From the NCBI GenBank assembly GCA_021772615.1, contig JAJFLQ010000135.1, positions 1 through 34,080 of the forward strand: a stretch of DNA of 34,080 nucleotides. The letters are read 5' to 3'. This document shows positions 1-9,300 of the stretch, piece after piece. The DNA is from Verrucomicrobiota bacterium. GTDB taxonomy: Bacteria; Verrucomicrobiota; Lentisphaeria; JABSQK01; JAJFLO01. Under the pieces are notes generated by a model, which was given only the letters and a program-made list of their open reading frames with translations, was not told the DNA's origin and did no database searches. The translations under genes were made by a program, and so were the position numbers. How positions within the stretch are numbered: the first letter of the stretch is position 1; each line of letters starts with the position of its first letter.

Positions 1-2
1 CC

Positions 3-375
3 AGCGTGTGCGGATCACTGGGCATGATGGGCGGTTTCGGATTGTTCGGCGCCGGCGCAGCGACGGAAAAGACATTCGCAGACCTTGCCGCAGGCACATA
101 CAGAGTGACGTTTAATTTTTATCACATCGACAGCTGGGACAACGAACAGGGGCAACTGTTCTGGAACGACGACTTGGTGTGGAGTCGCAATGTTGTCGTC
201 AGTGGCGCCAATATCTGTGGCGCAGGATTCGGCGACGACGGCGTACTGCTACCGCGTGCGAGCGTTCTTGTGTCCCACGATGGCGGCGACGCAACGCTTC
301 GGTTCACCTCGAACCTGAACACGAATCCAACTGATGAAAGCTGGGGTGTCAACGATATTCGCGTTTTCCCGCAAA
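3..375 (+). other. Cut jelly-roll (carbohydrate-binding-like) domain of giant protein 1
   Basis: About 124 residues in the window. The stretch GTYRVTFNFYHIDSWDNE, a later acidic and Thr/Leu-rich strand region, and the closing ESWGVNDIRVF are the pattern of a beta-sandwich domain that recurs in extracellular proteins. The Cys-Gly and Gly-Gly-Phe-Gly start shows that the window cuts close to its N-terminal edge. Ligand unknown. Confidence 0.55.
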
Positions 376-3300
376 CGGCGGGTGCGGCAGGCGGAACGGC
401 GGTCGCTCTGATCGGACTACAAACGGATGCCGATGCGCCACTCTCACCGTTTATCCCGGCGTCGCCGACCGGCCTACCTTATACGATCGTTATCTCAGAC
501 GCCACCGTCGACGGCCGCGGCATTCCGGCCGACACAATCATCGCGATTCGTGACGGCGATGTGGGTGTCGGCATCTCGCCGGCTGTCAACTCCGGAGCCT
601 CGCTGCATGTCGACGGCAGTGGAGACTTCTTTCAGGTCGCCAACCACGACACCCTGAATCCTTCTACTCAACTCACCGTCGAGGCGTGGGTAAAAACCAC
701 GGACGGTGGTGCATCGAAAACCATCGTGGCGCACACCAACGGATGTGCGAGTACCGGTTACCTGCTGTGGCTCAACGAAAACAGCGTCGGCGCGGGACGA
801 CCGAGTCTATGGATCGGCGCCGGTCCGTGGCTTGATGCAGACATATCTATTCACGACGGCGAATGGCACCATGTCGCCGGTACGTACGACGGCAGCACCT
901 CGCGAATATATGTCGACGGCGTACTGCGCAACAGTGGCGCCCGCTCCGGAAATCTCACGTCCACAAGCACCCTGCAGATTGGAGGCAGCACCTTTTGCGG
1001 AGGCGAGCTGAACGGCAACATTGACGACGTACGGATCTGGAATACGGCACTAACGGCGGCCGAGATCAATGCGCGGATGAACCTTGCATTGACCGGAATT
1101 GAAACGGGGCTGGTTGGATACTGGCGGTTTGACGGTAACGGCAACGGCAGCAGCAGCAACGAGCACGACGGCACATTCGGCGGAAATGCAAACGCAACGG
1201 GCGAGGTATCCCCAGTCGTCTCACGGGGCCGTCAGATCACTGTGTGGCAGGGCGATACGGCACATGGGCTGGAAGGTTTTACACCCGGAAATGCAATCGC
1301 GTTCTCTGCCAGAATGACATGGTTTGGCGAGCTACTGGAATTCGATGTGATCCCAACGTTTATTCAAGGCGACGGTACATTCGGGTGGCCTCCGTTTACC
1401 GTCGCTGATCTTGCCATCACAACGGGTCTGGCTCCTGCAATCGCGACCAGCGCAACATTCTTAAACTTTCCCGCCACCATCATTAACACGGCATCTCCAC
1501 TCACCTTCGAAATCAGCAACACCGGCAATGCGACACTCGAACTTACGGACGTATCGTCCGACAATCCAACATTTGGGTTTACCGTTGACGAGACCTTGCT
1601 GGAGGCCGGCGGCAGCACATCGGTCACCGTCACATTTACCCCGACCACGGTCGCGAATCATTCCGGCACGATCACGATCCAATCGGATGATCCGGAGTTT
1701 CCCGAAATCTCGGTTGGTCTTCAGGGCGTGGGCGTACCCACGGTCTCGCCGCATCTGTCCACGAGCCCGACACAGTTGCAATTCGGCAGCGTATCCGCCG
1801 GTGGGTCACGGTCCCTCAGCTTTTCGATCATAAACACCGGCAGCGGTGAGCTTTCCGTGACCGGAATCAGCAGTGCCAATGCCGAATTCACCGTGAGCGG
1901 CGCCACCTCGTTCAGCCTGTTCCCGAACCAGGTCCGCAGCACGTCGATCACATTCAGCCCGCAGACAGCCGGCGCCTTTGCGTCGACTGTTACCGTCACC
2001 AGCAATGCCGGATCGGTGACCATACCCGTCATCGGAACCGCCATTGGCGGTCACTTCGGAACACCGGCGGCAACCGGTCGGCCGTATACGATTGTCGTCG
2101 ACGACGTTGACGTAAACGGCTTCGACCTTGATCCAAACGGCGAGGTCGGTGTATTCGACGGAGAAACCCTTGTCGGCGTCGCCGGGCCTGCCGCACATGC
2201 GCTGGTGCTGGACGGCAGCGGGGATTACATGGAGGTGCCGGACAGTGCGTCCCTGGACATGGATAATGCCGTCACGTTCGAGACCTGGCTGTATGTGGAA
2301 TCGATTACCGAAACGTTCGATGCGGTCGTGGGAAAGGGCGGTCGAAATTATACGATGTGGTTGCATATCAACGGTTTCATACACTTTTCATACACCAATA
2401 CCGGAGGTAGTAACATTACACTGGACTCTCCCAACGGCTCGATCTCGCAGCAGACGTGGCATCACGTGGCCTGCGTACTCGATGCCGCCGCAGGAATCAT
2501 GAATATCTATATCGACGGCCAACTCGCGGCCAGTCGCGCGCCGGCCGGTGCGCCACGGCCGTCGGCGAGTACATTTCGCATCGGCAACAACCTCGATGGC
2601 AGCACCGGTAATTTCCTCCACGGGCGTATTGATGACGTGCGCGTCTGGAGCGCCGCTCGTACCGAAACTGAAATTAACGAATTCATGGACAAGCGAGCGG
2701 TTTTCAACCACCCGGATCTCGCAGCAAACTGGACCTTTGACGACGGCGCAGCTCGAGACCGCACGCGGAATTCCAACGACGGCGAGTTGTTCGGAAACGC
2801 CGCACTGATTCGGGGAGGAACGAGTGGAGGCGCGATCAATATTACCGCGTGGGAAGGCCTTGATCTTAACAGCGACGATGTGTTTGATGTTCCCGGCTTC
2901 ACCACCGGCAATCCGATTTCATTCCGGTTGTTCACGACTATTTTCGACTCCGTTGTAGAGCTGCCGGCGGCGGCTGTGTTTTCCGTTGGCGACGGCACGT
3001 TCGGCAACGGCCAGTTCGCGGTAGCATCGCTCACGGCCGATTCGGGACTGGAACCGGACATCAGCATCGACACCAACAGACTGTTTGTGGGCCAGGTCGA
3101 GATCAACCAGACCATCCAGGCCGGATTCACAATCGCCAATACCGGCAACTCGCCGCTGCAGGTTTCAGTCGGTGATGACAGCCCGGTGTTCTCCGCGGAC
3201 GTCACGGAGACCCTCATTCCCGCGACAGATGACATCTTGGTTGCAGTCACGTTCGCGCCGACGACGCCAGGCAATTTCACCGGCGTTCTTACCGTCACGT

Positions 3301-6300
3301 CCAGCGATCCCGATCAACCCGTTATCACCATTGCGCTCGAAGGGTTCGCCCTGCCGGCCGGGGTGCCGGGCATCCGGCTTTCGCGTGACAGCCTGAGTTT
3401 TGTTCCCGTCGAATCCGGGCAAACGGCAACGCTCGAGTTCCACGTCATTAATGCCGGGACGGCGCCGCTGGTGATTAATAACATCGTTAGCACCTCCTCA
3501 GCATTCACCGTAGAGCCGACGGCCTTCACATTGCAGAATACCAATGATAACCAGGCGATTTCGGTGACTTTCCAGCCAGACGCCACGGGTTTTTTCGGCG
3601 CCGCCCTGACGGTGACTTCCAACGGTGGAAGTCGCACCGCTTTCGCATCCGGCGTCGGGCATGACGCCCATTTTACACCGGTCGCGCCCACGGGATTGCC
3701 GTATCACATCATAATCAGCCAATTCGAGCTGCAAGACCTGCTCAACGTCGGCGACGAGATCGCGGTATTCGATGACGACCTGGTTGTCGGCGCCGCGATT
3801 GTCGGCGCCAACGGCGCCGCGCTGGACCTCGATGGCAACGGCGACTTCATCGAGGCGCCGGACGACGCCTCGCTGGATCTTGCCGGGGAACAGTTCACGT
3901 TGGAAGCCTGGGTGAACATAACGAGTTTTGCAGGGGATGCGCGCTGTATCCTTGGCAAGATAGGTTGGAGCGACTCAAGCAACTGGAGCTACAATATGCA
4001 CATTCTGGATACCGGCGTGCTTCACAGCAACTTTGTGAACACCGCGGGAACATCCTTTCCGCTTAACAGCCCGAATCAGGTAGGAACCGGGTGGCACCAT
4101 GTCGCCGCGACGTACGACGGCGCGGTCTCCCGCCTGTACATCGACGGCGTCGAGGCGACCTCCCTCAGCGCGTCGGGAAGTATTCGACAAAACGGCCACC
4201 CCGTGCGAATCGGCGCATGGTGGTCTCCTGATACCAATTACTTCAACGGATTGATCGATGACGTTCGCATCTGGAACGTGGCCCGTGACGCAGAGGATAT
4301 TGCTGCCTCAATGCGGGCTGTTTCAGCCACAACGCCCGGCTTGATGGCGCTATGGCGATTTGACCTGTCGCTCGACGATGCAACCGCGCACCGAAACACC
4401 GCATCGCTTTTCGGCAATGCGACGCTGGGTGGGCCGCCACCGGTGTTCAATGATGACTTCCTGCAGCTGAGTGCCTGGGAGGCGAATGCAGCCGCATTGC
4501 CGGACATAAATGGATTTATCGCCGGAAACCCGATGACCTTCAAGGTGAATACGACCATCAACGGATTCCCGGTCGAGTGGAATGCGACGCCGACATTCCT
4601 GATCGGTGACGGCACGTTCGGGGATGGTGCGTTCACTTTGGTGGATCTCGATCCCGTAACGCCTGATATTTCCGTGACGCCGGAAAGCTTTTTCGTACCG
4701 ATTGCCGAACCGAATTCGACCACGCGTACGCTCACAATTACAAATGACGGTGACGATGAGCTTGTGTTTGACGTCGACGTCATCGCCGGCAGTTCACTTC
4801 ATCTCCAGGGCGATATCATGGATTCGTCGTTCACCGGGAATCTGACGGTATGGTCGGTTTCAGGATGGATATTCGACGACGGCAGCAAAGGCGGCTGGCG
4901 AGCAATCTTTCAAACGGACGCGGGTTCCGACACGGCGCTCTACATCGAACCGTCAAATTTCCTGCAATTCTGGCCGGGCGCAGCGAGTACGGCGGTCATT
5001 CCCGCAAATACCTGGGTCCATGTTGCGGTCACGAACGACGGCGGAACAATCCGCTATTATGTGAACGGCGTCCCGGCAGGTACCGCCGGCGCCGTGGCCG
5101 GTATCAATAAATTCCAGGTCGGTGGATTCGGCAGCGGCGACCCGGAACGGTTTTTCGGTTTCATCGATGAGGTGCGTTTTTATGATGGCGTCCTGTCGGA
5201 GCTAGAGATCAACGAAGCCATGACGTCAACGTTGCCCGGCGATACGGCCGGATTGGTTCTGTACTGGAATTTCGACGACGGAACCGCCACCGACCTGTCT
5301 GGAAGCGGGCTTCACGGTATTCTGCTCGGAAACTCCAGCATTGTCGCAACAAACGCCCCGATTTCTACCTGGTTAACGGCAATGCCTACTTTCGGCGCCA
5401 TCGGACCGGGTAACTCGCTCGACGTTACCGTCAGCATCGACACCGCCGGGTTGTTCGACGCCGTCTACCCGGGATCAATCGTGGTCACAAATAACACGCC
5501 GAACGAATCCCCGATCGTCGTGCCGGTCACACTGAACGTCACGGCGGACGCGCAGATTTCCGCGTCGCCGACATCTCTCGACTTTGACGAGGTTCTTGTG
5601 GGACAGTCAGCCGACCTGACGTTCACGGTTACCAACATCGGCGCTGACGACATGACGATAACCTCCCTGACGCCACAAGGCGACGTCGGCTTCAGCCTTG
5701 GCGGCAGCGAGTCCTTTCCGGTCGTAGTCGCGCCGCTTGCCACGCATGTGTTCACAGTGACCTTTACGCCGGTCACCGGCGCTGCAGTCACGGATACGCT
5801 GGTGATCACGTCTGATGCAATCAACGATCCGGCGTTCGAGATCGCACTGTCCGGCACCGGCCTGACGCCGCCGGATATGGACGTTCAGCCGACATCGTTT
5901 ACGGCGACACTTGAGGCGGGCAGCTTCACAAATCAGGCGATAACCGTATCCAATAGTGGCCAGGCCGAGTTGGAATACGTTGTCGTCGGTATGATTCCGT
6001 GGGTGTCACTCAGCCAAAGCAGCGGGACGGTAGCGACCGGCGAAGACGAGGAAATCACCGCAACCGTAAGCGCGATCGGTCTGATTGCCGGGGACTATGT
6101 CGAAACATTAATTTTTCGCGCCGTAAACCCGGACGATACCGAGAATCCGTTTGAGGAAATACCCTTCACATTCAACCTCACCGTCACCGGCCAGCCGGAG
6201 ATAACGGTGCCGGACCTTGTCGATTTCGGCGTGGTCGACGTCGGCGCCTCGGGTTCGATAGACGTCGCCATCGTCAATAGCGGCGCGGACGAACTGACTC

Positions 6301-9300
6301 TGTCGGCACTATCGAGTTCGTCACCCGTGTTCACATTCACCGGGCAAGCGACAGCTACCATCCCGCCGGACCCCGCGAACGTTCTCAACATTCACACGAT
6401 AACGGTTCATTTCACACCGGTCGACGACAATGTGGCCAACGGCATTCTGACCATCTCGTCCGATGCCGCCAACGGCGCCGAGCGGCAGATCGTCCTGACC
6501 GGATCGGGCTCGTTTCCACCCGACATTCAGCTGAATCCTACGGAATTTACGGAGGTGTTGAATTCCGGCGATGTTGTCGCGCGGACATTAACCGTGACGA
6601 ACCAGGGCACCGAGCAATTGGACTTCGAGATTCAACTGAGCGATCCCGGCAGAACCGCGCTGGCGCTAGACGGAAGCGGTGATTACGTAAGCGTCCCCAA
6701 TTCGTCCGATTTATCAGTAACCGAAGCGCTGACGATCGAGACCTGGCTGTACCTCGAAGAGGCGACAAATGAGTTTATTGCAGCAAAAGAGTCTACCGCG
6801 GAGGGACCGTATCGACTCTGGATCGACGGCAACGGAGATCTGACGTTCCGTTTGAACGGCACGATGGAGATTACGGCAGCGACAAAACCGCAGTTGCAGA
6901 CCTGGACGCACGTCGCAGCCACATTCGACGGCAGTGCCATGCGTTTGTATCAAAACGGCGACCTCGACGCAGAGGCGGTATTTACACCGTTTCCGGTTGC
7001 AGTGAACACATCCAATCTGCGTATCGGCCGGTCATTTTCGAGTCAATTCCTCCACGGCCAACTGGACGAGTTTCGACTCTGGAACGTCGCCAAGAATCAG
7101 TCTCAGATACAAGCGGAGATGGACCAGTCTCTCCGCGGCAATGAAAGCGGCCTGGTGCTGTACTATCGCTTCGACGGTTCGCTTGCCGGTTCTGCCACCG
7201 ACCTCACGGCTTTCGGGCACAACGGCAGCTTCTTCGGCAACCCGGAACGTGTCGCTTCGCAGATTCCCATAAATGATTTTTTGACCGTGACGCCCCTGAT
7301 GGGATCGGTCGGCGGCAATGACGCGCTGGACGTTGCACTTACTATCGACTCGACGGGATTGAAGTCGAATCTCTACCAGCAGACGCTGCAGATCACGTCC
7401 AACGATCCCGACCTGCCGACGGTTGACGTGCCGGTCACGATGACAGTCGTCGGGCAGGGGCAGATTACGGCGTCGGCGAGCGCGCTGACATTTTCGGACA
7501 CATTCATCGGCGTCACGAATTCATTGGCCTTGACGCTTACAAACGACGGATCAGAGCCGCTGTCGGTATTCGAATGGAATTTTTCGAGCGCCGACTTTTC
7601 GGTATCAGACATCATCGCGGAAGTCGCCGAGTTCTCCAGCCAGACTGTCAATATCTTTTTCTCGCCGACCATCGACGGCGCGATTTCCGGAACACTTACG
7701 ATCTTGAACAATTCTGCAAATGACACCGAATTCACGATCGACCTTTCGGGCGTCGGTGTACAACCGCCGATCATTTCGGTCGATCCGACGCAGTTCAACG
7801 TGAATCTTGATGCCGGCGCCTCCGATACCCGGCAGCTGACGGTTGACAATAACGGCGGCAGCCCGCTGTCGTATACGATTATTTCCGAGGCGGGCGGCGA
7901 CGGCGGCAATGCGGTGGCGTTCAGTTCAGGATTTGGTGTCATCACATCGCCGGTCGAATTCGACCAGACGCTCCTCACGATCGAGAGCTGGGTCAAGCCG
8001 GACGACACAACGACGGAAGTAGGAACAACGGTGTTTGCCCGGGTCAATCAGAGCGGTGGTATTCTCTACGCCTTCCGATTGTGGTCCGGTTCGACCGGCC
8101 AGCTGGCGCAGAGCGGCTATGAGATCATCGTCGGGAGCGCCACCAGCGGTCCCGTACCCTTTGCGTTTGTACCCGAAGATTGGGTCCACGCAGCACTGGT
8201 AGTCGCGCCGCCGGTCGCACAACTGTTTGTGAACGGATCGTCGGTCTTTGTTATGATCATCAGTGATCTCGATCATTCGGAATCCGGTGACTTCATCGTC
8301 GGTTCCGACGGCCAAAACAATCCCTTTTTCGGCGAACTTGACGAGTTGCGGATCTGGAACGGCACCAGGTCCGAGACTGACATCAATACCGCGCGCAATG
8401 CCATTCTTTTGGGCAACGAAGCCAGCTTACTTGGGTATTTCAACGTTGATCTGGCCGCGCCGGGACAGACTGTTATTGCAGATCTGTCGCCGACAGGCCG
8501 GTCGTTGACCCTGCAGGGCAATGCGATAGTCAGTGCATCCGACGCGCCGGTTACGGATGCGACCGGTACCGGAGTCGATTGGCTCAGCTTGAGCGGGAAT
8601 TCCGGCGCCATCGCACCCGGCGCTGCAGCCGATGCGATCACCCTCGGTTTCGATACCGGCGACCTGGGATTCGGTACAGTGTTCAACCGTTTGTTTGTAA
8701 GTTCGAACGACGTCGTCAACGGCTTTATTACCGTCCCGGTGACGTTGAGCATCAACGCACCGGCGATTTCGTTGTCGACGCAGCTTCTGGCTTTTGGCAA
8801 CGTCCGCACCGATGGGTTCGGCGAACGTACGCTTACCGTGTTCAACGTGGGAAATCGCGACCTTGAAATCACGGACCATTCGGTGACAGGCGACGGGTTC
8901 AGTCTGGACGCCCCTGCGGCGCCGATCACAATCGCCCCAGCCGCGTCTGCCGAGATCGTGGTGCGCTTCGAGTCTGCCGTGGCTGGAACGTTTGGCGGCA
9001 CGCTGGCACTCGAGAGCAACGCGGGCGACCGTTCGGCAACACTGACGGCAACGGCGTTCGTGCCGCTACCCGAGATAACGCTGAGTGCGACGAACGTGAC
9101 CATCGCCGTCGACGAGAATATGTCGGCTGCCGGCACACTTAGCGTGGCGAATGACGGGGAAGCCGATCTCATCATCGCATCGATAACATCCGACCTGCCG
9201 TGGGTGTCCGTTGCGCCGGACGATGCCAATCTTGGGATCGCCCCGGCCGCATCCCAGGACTTTGCCGTGGCTGCCGATGCAACCGGTATCCTTCCGGGAA

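Noticed and set aside
6..8. GTG as the true start of gene 1
   Set aside because: The frame is open upstream, the start would fall inside a jelly-roll domain, and there would be no signal peptide; the gene is more likely cut by the window.
2507..3298. 263-codon open frame on the minus strand
   Set aside because: Opposite the LamG2 to ASH part of gene 1, with no recognisable motif and several overlapping rivals; a shadow.
3590..3595. Short T-runs (also near 25595 and 32815) as phase-variation tracts or terminators
   Set aside because: Only about six bases long, within coding sequence and without a preceding hairpin that I can see; the reading frame continues unchanged.
8273..9229. 318-codon open frame on the minus strand
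   Set aside because: Low-complexity Ser/Ala/Val/Pro-rich translation opposite clear LamG6, ASH and BACON coding sequence; no ribosome site or domain; a shadow.
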